A DNA stretch of 64,000 nucleotides from Pontibacter silvestris (GTDB lineage: Bacteria; Bacteroidota; Bacteroidia; Cytophagales; Hymenobacteraceae): positions 176,151 through 240,150 of the forward strand of contig NZ_JAJJWI010000001.1 in assembly GCF_020907275.1 (NCBI RefSeq), given 5' to 3'. The notes beneath the pieces are model-generated. The model had not been told where the DNA came from, ran no database searches, and saw only the letters and a list, made by a program, of their open reading frames with translations. Of this stretch, positions 18,793 to 28,914 are shown piece after piece; position 1 is the stretch's first letter; every line of letters starts with the position of its first letter. The position numbers and the translations under genes are program-made.

Positions 18793-18970
18793 AATTTGTC
18801 CCTGTAAAATAAAAAGTGACGGGAAAATGGAATTAACAGAGGTCTGATGGACCTCCAAAAACACGGGAATGAAGCAACTCCTAGAAGTCGTGTAGCTCGT
18901 AGCCTGTAATAAAAATCTGTGTATGTGCTAAATGTGCAGGCATTGTTTTTTTATCAGGGCTGCAAAGGTA
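18793..18970 (-). promoter_or_regulatory. promoter and long leader of EamA transporter gene
   Basis: On the minus strand TACCTTTG (18970-18963) fits the -7 consensus. The resulting mRNA leader is about 165 bases and includes a hairpin, GAGGTC with GACCTC, close to the start codon. It matches no riboswitch class I can recognise. Confidence 0.4.
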
Positions 18971-19014
18971 AGCGGAAAAGCTTATGAATAAAATTTTATT
19001 TAAGAAATTACGAA

Positions 19015-19042
19015 TAAAAAAACAGCTGGATGCTGCCCAGCT
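19015..19042 (-). terminator. terminator after yhhQ
   Basis: CAGCTGG (19023-19029) pairs with CCAGCTG (19036-19042). On the minus strand the stem is followed by seven T residues, 35 bases beyond the yhhQ stop. Confidence 0.8.
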
Positions 19043-19076
19043 GCTGTATATAATTAATATTAGGGTTTCAGGATGC

Positions 19077-19862
19077 TTAATCTTGTGTCGCAGCTTCTTC
19101 TAGCAACTCTTTCGATTGCACTTCACCAAGATACTTATCAATAAGATAATGTGCGAGATAAAGCAGTGGCGTAAGAACAATGGCTACAATAAATTTGTAA
19201 ATGTAGTTTAATATAGCTGTTGAAAGCACCTGTATAAGTGGCCAGTTACCAAAAAGGTAGAAAGCAATAATAAGTACAACAATGCTGTCTATTAGCTGAG
19301 AAACGAGTGTTGAACCTGTTGCGCGAAGCCATATTTTTTTGTTGCCTGTAAAGCGGCGCAGCCAATGAAACACAGTGGCATCGAGGAACTGCGAAATAAG
19401 AAATGCGGCCACTGAACCTATAATAATGCCTAAACCCTGCCGGTAGATGCTGTTAAAAGCATAGTCAATATTAAAAGGGTTTCCTTGCGGGTCAGTGCTA
19501 TTTACATGGAGCCAGAATTGTGCTGGAGGCAGACCTGTTACAATAGTAATCACCAGGAAAGCATAAAGAATAAGTGCGACAGTAATGATACTTATTTTTT
19601 TTACGCCTTCTTTCCCAAAATATTCATTAATGATATCAGTGGTGATAAACACTACAGGCCATATAATGACACCAGCTGTTAAGTTAAAATCTAACTTGGA
19701 ACCCAGAATGCCTAGTTGAGCACCCGGAAGCCCAAAAACAGCTTCGCCAGAAAATATTTTAACCCCGATAAGCTCAGCAAGCAGAGCGTTAGAGATAAAG
19801 ATACCGCTTAATATCAGAAACAGATTCGTACGCTTTTTAGTTAGCGTAGAGGTTATATCCAT
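19077..19862 (-). CDS. yhhQ: queuosine precursor transporter (VUT family)
   Basis: This 261-residue inner-membrane protein belongs to the vitamin-uptake-transporter-like DUF165 group, which imports queuosine precursors (preQ0/preQ1) for tRNA modification. It shows about six hydrophobic helices and the family segments SNALLAELIGVKIF, FITTDIINEYFGKEG and GSTLVSQLIDSIVVLIIAFY. Several Bacteroidota homologues have this length. No que gene lies nearby. Confidence 0.88.
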   Translation of the reverse strand: MDITSTLTKKRTNLFLILSGIFISNALLAELIGVKIFSGEAVFGLPGAQLGILGSKLDFNLTAGVIIWPVVFITTDIINEYFGKEGVKKISIITVALILYAFLVITIVTGLPPAQFWLHVNSTDPQGNPFNIDYAFNSIYRQGLGIIIGSVAAFLISQFLDATVFHWLRRFTGNKKIWLRATGSTLVSQLIDSIVVLIIAFYLFGNWPLIQVLSTAILNYIYKFIVAIVLTPLLYLAHYLIDKYLGEVQSKELLEEAATQD

Positions 19863-20039
19863 TTTTCCTAGGTTGCTTTAAAAGATAATAGCAAGATACT
19901 AATATTTTACTTCTTTGGCTCCGACAGCAACATGTATAAGTTTTGAGTTGATAAAAAGTGGCTTGCTACACCTGATAGCCAGCTAAAGCTTTGATAAAGC
20001 AACCGTCGTACTAACATTGTTTAATAAACTTAGGGCTAT

Positions 20040-20567
20040 TCAAAGAAGCTTTTGCAGTAGTTCCTGTCCTTCTTTCCAATCACTAAGGCCTGAGGCAGAA
20101 TTGATATGCCCTAAGGCACCTACGTTGATAAACTCACTGCCCCAGTTCTCAGAAAAGAACCTGGCTCTTTCTATGCTTACATATTCATCGTTTGTGCTTG
20201 CAACCACAACTGATTTGAAAGGTAGTTTTACTAAGGGTATTGGTGAAAAACCTGTTACCTCGTTCGGAAAGTCTTCTCTTTCTACATCGGGAGGGGCAAC
20301 CAACAGTACGCCTTTTATTGAACGCGGATACTGCCTAGCCCAATGAACAACTGTTATACAAGCAAGGCTATGTGCAACCAAAACAATGTCTTCTGTAAAC
20401 TGCTGCACTTCTTCTTGTAGCTTCCTGACCCAATCTTTGCAGTTTGGTGCATCCCAGTTTTCCTGCTCTACTCGCTTGAACATGGGGTTTCTTGCTTCCC
20501 ATAGGCTTTGCCAGTGCTCGGGACCAGAGCTTCCTAAACCAGGTAGTATAAGTACTTTCGCTATCAT
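20040..20567 (-). CDS. RBBP9/YdeN-family alpha/beta hydrolase
   Basis: This 175-residue serine hydrolase has a complete triad: Ser67 in VLVAHSLACI, Asp in ASTNDEYVS and His in GALGHINSASG. It opens with VLILPGLGSSGPEHWQ, the family signature. Members are small cytosolic hydrolases, some with esterase activity, and their biological role is unclear. It is a single gene with an ordinary start at 20567. Confidence 0.9.
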   Translation of the reverse strand: MIAKVLILPGLGSSGPEHWQSLWEARNPMFKRVEQENWDAPNCKDWVRKLQEEVQQFTEDIVLVAHSLACITVVHWARQYPRSIKGVLLVAPPDVEREDFPNEVTGFSPIPLVKLPFKSVVVASTNDEYVSIERARFFSENWGSEFINVGALGHINSASGLSDWKEGQELLQKLL

Positions 20568-20735
20568 CGTTTTATTACTGTATTTGACTTTCTGCTAAAA
20601 CACTTTTACGGGCACCAGATGTACTTTGTCATTTTTATGAACATTTACTCAAAGCAGAGTGAGGTAAAACGTATCTTTTAACTTGGGTTTTACTGACATA
20701 GCTATTTGTGTCTTTTGAAGATGAGATCAAGCACC

Positions 20736-21653
20736 TTACTCTTCTACACTAAAAATACTCCCTTCTGTAGCTAGTTCTACCTCTATAAATAGCTCTTTAG
20801 CCTCTGTTAACAAAGGAGTTAAGTCTTTGTACCGGACAGAGAAGTGCCCAAGTATAAGACGATGTACCTGAGCGGCAGCGGCCATTTCTGCGGCCTGGCG
20901 GGCAGTGCTATGAAAAGTATAAGCTGCTCGCTCCCGTAGGTCGTCAGTAAAGGTAGCTTCGTGGTACAGCAAATCTACCTTGTGTAGGTAAGAAATAAGG
21001 TCAGGTTTAAAACGACTATCAGCACAATAAGCATAGCTACGACTACGCTTTGGCTCTAAGGTTACATCAGTGTTTTGTACTAGTATGTTACCCTGTTCGT
21101 TCTTAATATCCTGTCCCCATTTCAGGTTTATGAGTTGGGGTGGCGTTAAAAAGGAAGGGAGCTTTTCTTTGATCAGCGGGCGGGGCTTTGGTTTTTCACG
21201 AAAAAGAAAACCGCAGCAGGGCACCCGATGCTGCATAGGTATAGTATGCACCGTAATGTCCTTATCTTCAAAAATCTGCTGATAGGCGTAAGTATCAAGC
21301 TCATGAAAAATAAGCTTAAAGCACAGGTTTGTGCCAGAATACTTAAACTGCAGGCTTAAAATTTCAGAAAGGCCGGGAGGGCCAAATAAATGCAGAGGCA
21401 TTTGGCGGTTTTGTAGGTGCATCGTAGACAGAAGACCTGCAAGCCCGAAATAATGGTCGCCGTGGAGGTGGCTTATATAAATATTGCAGATGCGCTGATG
21501 CTTTATCTTATATTGCATCAGCTGCATCTGCGTTCCTTCTCCGCAATCAATTAAATGATACTGATTGCCGATAGTTAATACCTGAGAAGTATGATGCCTG
21601 TTTGCCGTAGGAGTGGCGGACGAACTTCCTAGTATCCTGAGTTCGAATTCCAC
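20736..21653 (-). CDS. rnz: ribonuclease Z
   Basis: This 305-residue metallo-beta-lactamase-fold endonuclease matures tRNA 3' ends. It begins FELRILGSSSATPTANRH, and the zinc motif SHLHGDHYFGLAGLL gives His62, His64, Asp66 and His67. Further ligands appear in DLLYHEATF and LILGHFSVRY. It is full length for the short bacterial RNase Z form. It follows the STAS gene by 15 bases, and purC lies just upstream of that, so all three are probably co-expressed. Confidence 0.95.
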   Translation of the reverse strand: MEFELRILGSSSATPTANRHHTSQVLTIGNQYHLIDCGEGTQMQLMQYKIKHQRICNIYISHLHGDHYFGLAGLLSTMHLQNRQMPLHLFGPPGLSEILSLQFKYSGTNLCFKLIFHELDTYAYQQIFEDKDITVHTIPMQHRVPCCGFLFREKPKPRPLIKEKLPSFLTPPQLINLKWGQDIKNEQGNILVQNTDVTLEPKRSRSYAYCADSRFKPDLISYLHKVDLLYHEATFTDDLRERAAYTFHSTARQAAEMAAAAQVHRLILGHFSVRYKDLTPLLTEAKELFIEVELATEGSIFSVEE

Positions 21654-21668
21654 GGGCGGCAGCTGGGC

Positions 21669-22046
21669 TTAGTCTTCTTTGTTAGTTAAGTCCTGCTCAA
21701 TCTCGTGCAGAAATACACGGTCAATGGCTTCTTCTACTGTAGGCAGAATATTAAGGACAGACTCTAATTTAGAGATGGTTATTAATTTCATTACATGATC
21801 TTGCAGACCTGTCATAATTAACAAACCACTGGAAGAGTTGCATAACCTGTTTGCAATAAGAATAGAGCTAAGGCCGGATGAGTCTGTGTATTTTACATTA
21901 GACATATCCAGAATCAGGTTGTTGATCCCTTCGGCATTCAACTTCACGAACTCAGACTTAAGATCTGGCGCAATTGAAGTATCTAGCTTTTTCTCATCTA
22001 TCGTGATTATTGTATAGTTTTCTTTCTTATCAATCGTGTACTTCAT
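21669..22046 (-). CDS. STAS-domain anti-sigma factor antagonist
   Basis: This 125-residue protein is a single STAS domain of the SpoIIAA/RsbV type. The phosphoacceptor loop VKYTDSSGLSSIL is intact (Ser56 or Ser57), which suggests control by a partner serine kinase/anti-sigma factor. No such kinase or sigma factor is next to it, so the partner must be encoded elsewhere. The C-terminal 15 residues form a charged extension. It sits between purC and rnz. Confidence 0.87.
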   Translation of the reverse strand: MKYTIDKKENYTIITIDEKKLDTSIAPDLKSEFVKLNAEGINNLILDMSNVKYTDSSGLSSILIANRLCNSSSGLLIMTGLQDHVMKLITISKLESVLNILPTVEEAIDRVFLHEIEQDLTNKED

Positions 22047-22111
22047 AGATCTACCAATAAGGATTTAAATGCGAATGTACCAAAATCTCCTTACTTATGT
22101 AAGTTTTAATG

Positions 22112-23047
22112 TTAAAAATTGTTATCTTTTACGTGTCGTTCAATCCGTTGGAGTGCATTATCATAGCTTTCTTTTTCAAATTGCTGTCCTGTTACAGCCT
22201 CAAAAAGTTCTATGTACCGCTCCGAAATTTTACTAACTACTTCGTCTGTCATTTCTGGTACAGACTGGCCTTCTTTACCCTGAAAGCCATTTTCAATCAG
22301 CCATTGCCGCACAAATTCTTTCGAAAGCTGCTTTTGCGGTTCTCCTGCAGACTGGCGCTTATCATAGCCGTCACTGTAAAAATATCGTGATGAGTCAGGC
22401 GTGTGGATTTCATCAATCAAATAAATCTGTCCATTTAACTTACCAAACTCATACTTTGTATCAACCAGAATCAGACCCCGTTGTTTAGCCAGCTCTGTGC
22501 CACGAGCAAACAACGCCCTGGTATAGTTTTCTAAGTTAGCATAGTCCTGCTCAGATACAAGGCCTTTGTCCAGAATTTCTTCTCTGGAAATATCCTCGTC
22601 ATGCCCTTGGTCAGCTTTGGTAGTTGGCGTAATAATTGGCTCAGGTAATTTGTCATTTTCACGTAGCCCTTCTGGTAGCGTTACCCCGCATAGAGTACGC
22701 TTACCTGCTTTGTACTCTCGCCAGGCATGCCCGGCCAGATAGCCACGTATAACCATTTCCACTCTAAATGGTTCGCAGCGGTGGCCAATAGTTATGTTGG
22801 GGTCTGGTATTGCTATTACCCAGTTTTGTACAATGTCTGCCGTAGCTTTTAGGTTAAGGCTTGCTATTTGGTTAAGCACTTGTCCTTTATAAGGTATAGC
22901 ACGGGGAAGCACCACATCGAAAGCAGAAATGCGATCCGTGGCGACTACAGCCAGTTTATCCTCAAAGTAATACACATCGCGTACTTTACCTCTGTAAAAG
23001 CCAGTCTGGCCAGGGAAGGAGAAATTTGTTTCTTTTATAGCCTCCAT
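22112..23047 (-). CDS. purC: phosphoribosylaminoimidazole-succinocarboxamide synthase
   Basis: SAICAR synthetase joins aspartate to CAIR in purine synthesis. The protein shows [45 protein letters not shown] and the metal/aspartate-site segment [11 protein letters not shown]. At about 311 residues it belongs to the longer PurC form. I start at the ATG at 23047 ([16 protein letters not shown]). The frame extends 17 codons further, but that extension lies upstream of the likely promoter's start site. Confidence 0.95.
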   Translation of the reverse strand: MEAIKETNFSFPGQTGFYRGKVRDVYYFEDKLAVVATDRISAFDVVLPRAIPYKGQVLNQIASLNLKATADIVQNWVIAIPDPNITIGHRCEPFRVEMVIRGYLAGHAWREYKAGKRTLCGVTLPEGLRENDKLPEPIITPTTKADQGHDEDISREEILDKGLVSEQDYANLENYTRALFARGTELAKQRGLILVDTKYEFGKLNGQIYLIDEIHTPDSSRYFYSDGYDKRQSAGEPQKQLSKEFVRQWLIENGFQGKEGQSVPEMTDEVVSKISERYIELFEAVTGQQFEKESYDNALQRIERHVKDNNF

Positions 23048-23071
23048 TAATTCAGTTGAGTTATAAGCAAG

Positions 23072-23098
23072 CAAAGTTAAGTATATTTTAGAGGGCAA
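23072..23098 (-). promoter_or_regulatory. Bacteroidota-type promoter for purC
   Basis: On the minus strand TAACTTTG (23079-23072) is a perfect -7 element with TTG at 23098-23096 upstream, though the 16-base spacing is on the short side. It places the transcript start between the two candidate purC start codons and supports the ATG at 23047. Confidence 0.5.
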
Positions 23099-23536
23099 GA
23101 AATATTTTAAAAGTCAGTTCATTTATTGTCTCAAATAACCTAAGAAACTTGTGCTGTCTGTAATGTTGCTCTTATACTATAAGAGGGGTTTAAAGTTTTA
23201 TACTAAACAGTCTATAGTTTGCATAATATATAGAATTTTTATTTGTTGTTTAAAGAACATGGTATAAGTAACGAAGGCCTCTGTGGGTTTAATATGTCTG
23301 GCCAAGAAATAACCTGATAGTATCACGTCTGACAGCTCTGCATGAATTAGCTTTTAGAAGGAAATAGTTTCATGATAATACTTGATCATAAGTTGTAGTA
23401 GTAATATGATAGCTACAGCTTACTTCTGAAAGCATTTTTTAATAACTGCAGCAACAAAAGAAGTAGAAATTTGCGTATGAAATAAAAATCGCTTAACATT
23501 GCGATATCAAGTCAAATATCCCTTATAAGGATGTTG
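23099..23536. other. intergenic region upstream of the SAM riboswitch
   Basis: This A/T-rich stretch between divergent purC and the met operon has no convincing ORF. It must contain the met promoter, but I could not pick a clear one. Confidence 0.35.
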
Positions 23537-23640
23537 ATTTATAAAGAAGAGTGGAGAGACAGGCTCGGTGAAACTCTAGCAACCTACCAACGAGGTAAAG
23601 GTGCTAATTCCTGATTCCGTAATAGCGGAAGAATATAAAT
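23537..23640 (+). promoter_or_regulatory. SAM-I (S-box) riboswitch upstream of metY-metX
   Basis: The sequence follows the S-box order: AAGAAGAGTGGAGAGACAGG, then GCTC, GGTGAAACTCTAGCAACC, AAAGGTGCTAATTCC and a closing hairpin. The outer P1 helix ATTTATA (23537-23543) pairs perfectly with TATAAAT (23634-23640). The class binds S-adenosylmethionine and shuts off methionine biosynthesis when SAM is plentiful, which fits the metY and metX genes downstream. No T-tailed terminator follows at once; instead a small ORF starts 10 bases later. Confidence 0.88.
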
Positions 23641-23650
23641 TGATAAGAAA

Positions 23651-23791
23651 ATGAAAAAGGGAATCACACAAGCACAACTATCAGTTATTTCATTATCGGC
23701 AGCCCATCTGCCGTCATTCGCCAACTCTTATAAGGGTAATTCTGGTTTTATCCGCACACTCATGTGCATGCGTGGCTGCTTTCGTTGCTAA
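23651..23791 (+). CDS. 46-residue leader peptide ending in Met/Cys-rich motif
   Basis: An ATG 10 bases after the riboswitch opens a 46-codon frame: it starts MKKGITQAQLSVIS and ends in LMCMRGCFRC followed by TAA. Two Met codons and three Cys codons are packed into the last nine positions. The hairpin GGCAG-CCCAT-CTGCC lies inside the frame near its middle. The position, between a SAM riboswitch and metY, and the terminal Met/Cys codons suggest a translation-sensing leader peptide that reports charged tRNA-Cys or tRNA-Met. Nothing but sequence supports this, and it could instead be an unrelated small protein. Confidence 0.5.
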   Translation: MKKGITQAQLSVISLSAAHLPSFANSYKGNSGFIRTLMCMRGCFRC

Positions 23792-23867
23792 GTAGTTAAT
23801 ACGCTTACAATACATTCTTTATCATCAGAGCCAGCAAAGCAGTTACAGTTGGCAGCCTCCTTGATAA

Positions 23868-25238
<1,371 letters not shown>

Positions 25239-25249
25239 TAAGAATACCA

Positions 25250-26284
25250 ATGCCAGAGCATCATATATTTAAATATAAGAATGAGTTTGTACTGGAGTCA
25301 GGGGCTAAGTTGCCGGAATTCCAGCTAAGCTATACCACTATTGGCCGCTTAAATAGCAACCGTGATAACGTTATCTGGGTGTGCCATGCCCTTACCGGGA
25401 ATTCAGATTTTTCAGACTGGTGGGGAGACATTTTCGGTGAAGGTAAATTGTATGACCCTAAAGATTGGTTTATTGTCTGTGCCAATGTTTTAGGTGGATG
25501 CTACGGCTCTACAGGTCCTTTATCTGTTAATCCTGTTACTGGTAAAGCCTATTTCCATGATTTCCCGCAGCTGACTAATCGTGATATAGTAGCCGCTTTT
25601 GACCTGTTGCGCCAGAATGTAGGACTTGAGGAGATTCATACTCTGATAGGAGCTTCTTTGGGAGGACAGCATGCACTTGAATGGGCAATACAAAAGCCAA
25701 CAGTGTTTCAGCGTTTAATACATGTGGCATCTAATGCCCGCCACTCACCTTGGGGTATTGCCTTTAATGAAACTCAACGTATGGCCATCCGGCAGGACCC
25801 AACCTGGGCTACAGATACTGAAAAAGCTGGCTTGGAGGGTTTGAAAACAGCACGTGCTATCGCTATGCTTTCATATCGGCACTACGCTTGCTATAATCAG
25901 TCGCAGCAGGAGCCAGGCAACAGCATTACCGACGATTACAGAGCCGCCTCATATCAGGTATATCAGGGTGAAAAGCTGGCAAAGCGTTTTAATGCCTATA
26001 CTTATTGGTTGCTATCAAAAGCAATGGATTCGCACAATGTGGGGCGCGACCGTGGTGGAGTGCAGAAAGCCTTGGCTCATATACAGGCGAAGAGCCTTTT
26101 TATAGGTGTAGACTCCGATCTGCTCTTCCCGATAGAGGAGCAGGAGTTGCTGCATGAGCACGTGCCTGATTCTACGCTTGCCCTTATACATTCGAATCAT
26201 GGTCACGATGGCTTTTTGGTAGAGACAAGCCAAATAACACGTGCTATTGAAAAATTTTATAAAGAAGAAACAGTAGAAGTGTAG
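25250..26284 (+). CDS. metX: homoserine O-acetyltransferase
   Basis: This 344-residue alpha/beta-hydrolase-fold transferase activates homoserine with acetyl-CoA, giving the substrate for MetY. The nucleophile is Ser136 in LIGASLGGQHALEWA. CHALTGNSDFSDWWGD and NVLGGCYGSTGP match the MetX family oxyanion and substrate loops. The acid and base are in FIGVDSDLLFP and HSNHGHDGFLVE near the C terminus. It is the second gene of the SAM-regulated met operon. Confidence 0.95.
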   Translation: MPEHHIFKYKNEFVLESGAKLPEFQLSYTTIGRLNSNRDNVIWVCHALTGNSDFSDWWGDIFGEGKLYDPKDWFIVCANVLGGCYGSTGPLSVNPVTGKAYFHDFPQLTNRDIVAAFDLLRQNVGLEEIHTLIGASLGGQHALEWAIQKPTVFQRLIHVASNARHSPWGIAFNETQRMAIRQDPTWATDTEKAGLEGLKTARAIAMLSYRHYACYNQSQQEPGNSITDDYRAASYQVYQGEKLAKRFNAYTYWLLSKAMDSHNVGRDRGGVQKALAHIQAKSLFIGVDSDLLFPIEEQELLHEHVPDSTLALIHSNHGHDGFLVETSQITRAIEKFYKEETVEV

Positions 26285-26855
26285 TTAATGGTGGTAAGTG
26301 TTAACTAGAGGAGCATTGAAAGACTGATGTTATTGGTGCTTGAAGAAGCTATGCTATCATAGGCTAAGGAATACAGGTTTTGTTCTTTCTGAAAATGCTA
26401 CTTTAGTTAAGGCTTGTTAACGTGCTGATGCATCAGTTTTGTAGAGTTAACATGGCAAGAACAGATTCTTTTGTGAATGATTTAATAGCTTGGCTTGTAT
26501 AGTGCACTGATATTCTAAGTATTACACTTGAAGTAACAAGAAAATGTACTTGAAAAGCCAGAGCATTTGTTGCATGTTTGCCAGACCATGTAAAGCTTGG
26601 CAATGTGCTGCAAGTTATAGCTGATCAGGAACAGGCTGTCGTTTGCTGTAGAATAGTCCTAAATATCAGAAGGCAGAGCATTTTTATTTGAAGGAATTTT
26701 TCTTAAGTCTTGCACTATCTTAATATGTGTAAGCTTATTTAATATTAATTGGTTTATTATCAATTATTTAGAAATACAAGAGATTATATTATAATTATAG
26801 CTTGATAAACTGGATTTAATGAAGGTTAAAATGCCGTGTCATTAAATAGTAAAAT
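26285..26855. other. intergenic region after metX
   Basis: This gap is about 570 bases with no supported gene. Short frames exist but none has a recognisable product. I saw no clean terminator immediately after metX. Confidence 0.35.
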
Positions 26856-26863
26856 TAATTTTG
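26856..26863 (+). promoter_or_regulatory. -7 promoter element for prodomain-like lipoprotein
   Basis: TAATTTTG matches TAnnTTTG exactly; the -33 region is weak. The implied transcript start near 26870 lies after the first in-frame ATG (26836), supporting translation from the ATG at 26938. Confidence 0.4.
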
Positions 26864-26937
26864 GTAATAATCGTAGCTATTCTTGGTTCTTGTTCGTACA
26901 AAACATACTCAGTTCAGTGATTTTAATTTGTACGAAA

Positions 26938-27618
26938 ATGAAAAGAATATCTATACCATTCCTCTCCTTATTACTTGTAGCATTTGCTTTTAGCTCTTGC
27001 AGGCAAGAAACGGCTTCTCCTATAAAAAATGTGCGTTTCCAACCTACTGATGGCGATAGGATAATGGACGGAAGCGCTTGTGTTAGCTACAGCTACTTTA
27101 AGGGAGCCGACCAGAAAAGTTTAGGCTCTGTTTATACAAAACAGATACTTGTTTCCTTTGCCGATGGTGTAACTTATGAGCAACAGCAAGAACTAATTGA
27201 TGCCTACAGTTTTTTAGAAGGTATTAAAGGGCAACAAAGCACTAGTTCTGCTATGTTGTACGAGTTAAACTTGGTGGATGGTATGAACTGCAAACAAGTA
27301 GAGAAAGCATTGAAAGACTTGGCAAAGGACTCTAAAATAACGTATGCCGCTCCATACTTTTTGTCAGATGTAAACGGAAGTCTGCAGTTATTGGGTGTTA
27401 GCAATGAAGCAACTGTTACAATAAAACCAGGTGAGTATGATAACCTGAAAAAGCTGGCAGTAACCTACAAGCTAAATGTATTAAAGCCTATAGGTGCTGA
27501 TACTTATCTTGTAAAAGTAGATAAAAGCTCGATAGGTAACGCTTTAGATATAGCTAACACTCTAAAAAATGAAGCAGGCATTATAAAAGCTGAACCTGAT
27601 TTCGTAGTTTCTCTATAG
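26938..27618 (+). CDS. lipoprotein with two subtilisin-prodomain-like modules
   Basis: From the ATG at 26938 the protein is 226 residues with a lipoprotein signal, MKRISIPFLSLLLVAF, then AFSSC. Two similar modules follow. The first runs ILVSFADGVTYEQQQELIDAY to KITYAAPYF, and the second ATVTIKPGEYDNLKKLA to IKAEPDFVVSL. Each has the layout of inhibitor-I9/fervidolysin-like prodomains: beta strand, helix, strand, helix, and a closing strand ending in an aromatic-rich tail. No catalytic subtilisin domain is attached or encoded nearby. It may be a free protease inhibitor or a folding chaperone. The family reading is by pattern only. Confidence 0.65.
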   Translation: MKRISIPFLSLLLVAFAFSSCRQETASPIKNVRFQPTDGDRIMDGSACVSYSYFKGADQKSLGSVYTKQILVSFADGVTYEQQQELIDAYSFLEGIKGQQSTSSAMLYELNLVDGMNCKQVEKALKDLAKDSKITYAAPYFLSDVNGSLQLLGVSNEATVTIKPGEYDNLKKLAVTYKLNVLKPIGADTYLVKVDKSSIGNALDIANTLKNEAGIIKAEPDFVVSL

Positions 27619-27690
27619 GTTTTAAGTTGAAACTCTTTAAACTTGAAAGTTATGACTAACATGTAAAAAAAGATACTATATCAAACAAAG

Positions 27691-27725
27691 AGCCCCGCCT
27701 TTCTTTTTAGAGGCGGGGCTTTTTG
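27691..27725. terminator. terminator between convergent genes
   Basis: AGCCCCGCCT (27691-27700) pairs perfectly with AGGCGGGGCT (27711-27720), followed by TTTTTG. It also serves the lysA transcript from the other side. Confidence 0.93.
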
Positions 27726-27771
27726 TTTGATTAATTTTCCTTTGCTATACACGAACAAAGAAGGCCTGATA

Positions 27772-28914
27772 TTAAATATACAAAGCCTTTGCTTTTTCGC
27801 GAAGGTTGTAGTTCGAGGCCATTACCTCGCCATAAGCTCCTGCTGTTCTTAAAGCAACTAGATCACCGCGGTTAGTTTCGGGTAACTCTACTGCTTTCCC
27901 AAAGCAATCCGAAGACTCACAGATAGGGCCTACCACATCATACTTTACTGCTGCCTTATCGCTGGTCAGGTTTTCTATTTTATGGTAAGACTGGTAAAGT
28001 GCGGGTCTGATCAGCTCCGTCATACCAGCATCAAGAATGGCAAAGTTTGTGGTTATGCCCTTCTTGATGTAGAGTACTTTGGAGATTAACGTACCGCTTT
28101 GCGCAACCAGGGATCTGCCCAATTCAAAATGAACCTGCTGCCCGGGTCTTAACTCCAGGAACTGATTAAACAGGCCAAAGTAAGCAGCAAAATCAGGTAT
28201 AGCATTCTCCTCAGGATGGTAATAATCCACCCCTAAACCACCACCTACATTCAGGTGCTGTAGTTTAATGTTATGAGAGGTAAACCACTCCTGAAACTCG
28301 TTCACACGCGTGCAAAGGTTCTTAAACACTGTCAGGTCTGTGATTTGTGAGCCGATATGAAAGTGAATGCCTATGAGCTCAATATGTTTCAGCGTCTGAA
28401 GTAATTCCAGAACATTATCAATCTCCCATGAGTTGATACCGAATTTATTCTCCTCCAGGCCAGTGGTAATGTACTTATGCGTGTTGGCATTTACGTTTGG
28501 GTTGATACGCAAAGCTATACGAGCTGTTTTGTTCTTTTTCTCAGCAAGCTCGTTAAGTATCTCCAGTTCATGGCTGGACTCGCAGTTAAAGCAGAAGATG
28601 TTTTGGTCTAACGCAAAATTAATTTCTGCATCAGACTTACCTACTCCGGCAAAAACCACATCTTCCGGAGAAAATCCATTTTCTATGGCAGCCTTTATCT
28701 CATTACCACTTACGCAGTCAGCACCGAAGCCATTCTTAAGCACCTCGCTAAGAATTGGAGCGTTTACATTCGCCTTAAAGGCATAATGTACATGATAATC
28801 ATACTTATCTGCTTCTTTCTTTGCTGTTTGAAGTGTCTGCCGAAGCAGGTTCATGTCGTATACATAGAAAGGAGTTGTTTGTTGATGCAACTCCTGTAAG
28901 TTCTCTTTAAGCAT
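27772..28914 (-). CDS. lysA: diaminopimelate decarboxylase
   Basis: This 380-residue PLP enzyme of the alanine-racemase-like barrel fold converts meso-DAP to lysine. The PLP lysine is in YHVHYAFKANVN (Lys48). GIHFHIGSQITD, LNVGGGLGVDY and the C-terminal GPICESSDCFGK carrying the catalytic Cys are all present, followed by GAYGEVMASNYN. Its start overlaps the end of the aspartate kinase gene by 8 bases, so the two are coupled in one lysine-pathway transcript. Confidence 0.95.
   Translation of the reverse strand: MLKENLQELHQQTTPFYVYDMNLLRQTLQTAKKEADKYDYHVHYAFKANVNAPILSEVLKNGFGADCVSGNEIKAAIENGFSPEDVVFAGVGKSDAEINFALDQNIFCFNCESSHELEILNELAEKKNKTARIALRINPNVNANTHKYITTGLEENKFGINSWEIDNVLELLQTLKHIELIGIHFHIGSQITDLTVFKNLCTRVNEFQEWFTSHNIKLQHLNVGGGLGVDYYHPEENAIPDFAAYFGLFNQFLELRPGQQVHFELGRSLVAQSGTLISKVLYIKKGITTNFAILDAGMTELIRPALYQSYHKIENLTSDKAAVKYDVVGPICESSDCFGKAVELPETNRGDLVALRTAGAYGEVMASNYNLREKAKALYI

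Noticed and set aside
26285..26855. Possible gene remnant with a short frame around 26575-26690
   Set aside because: A run of sensible-looking residues (LPDHVKLGNVLQVIADQEQ) occurs, but I cannot tie it to a family and there is no start or extension.
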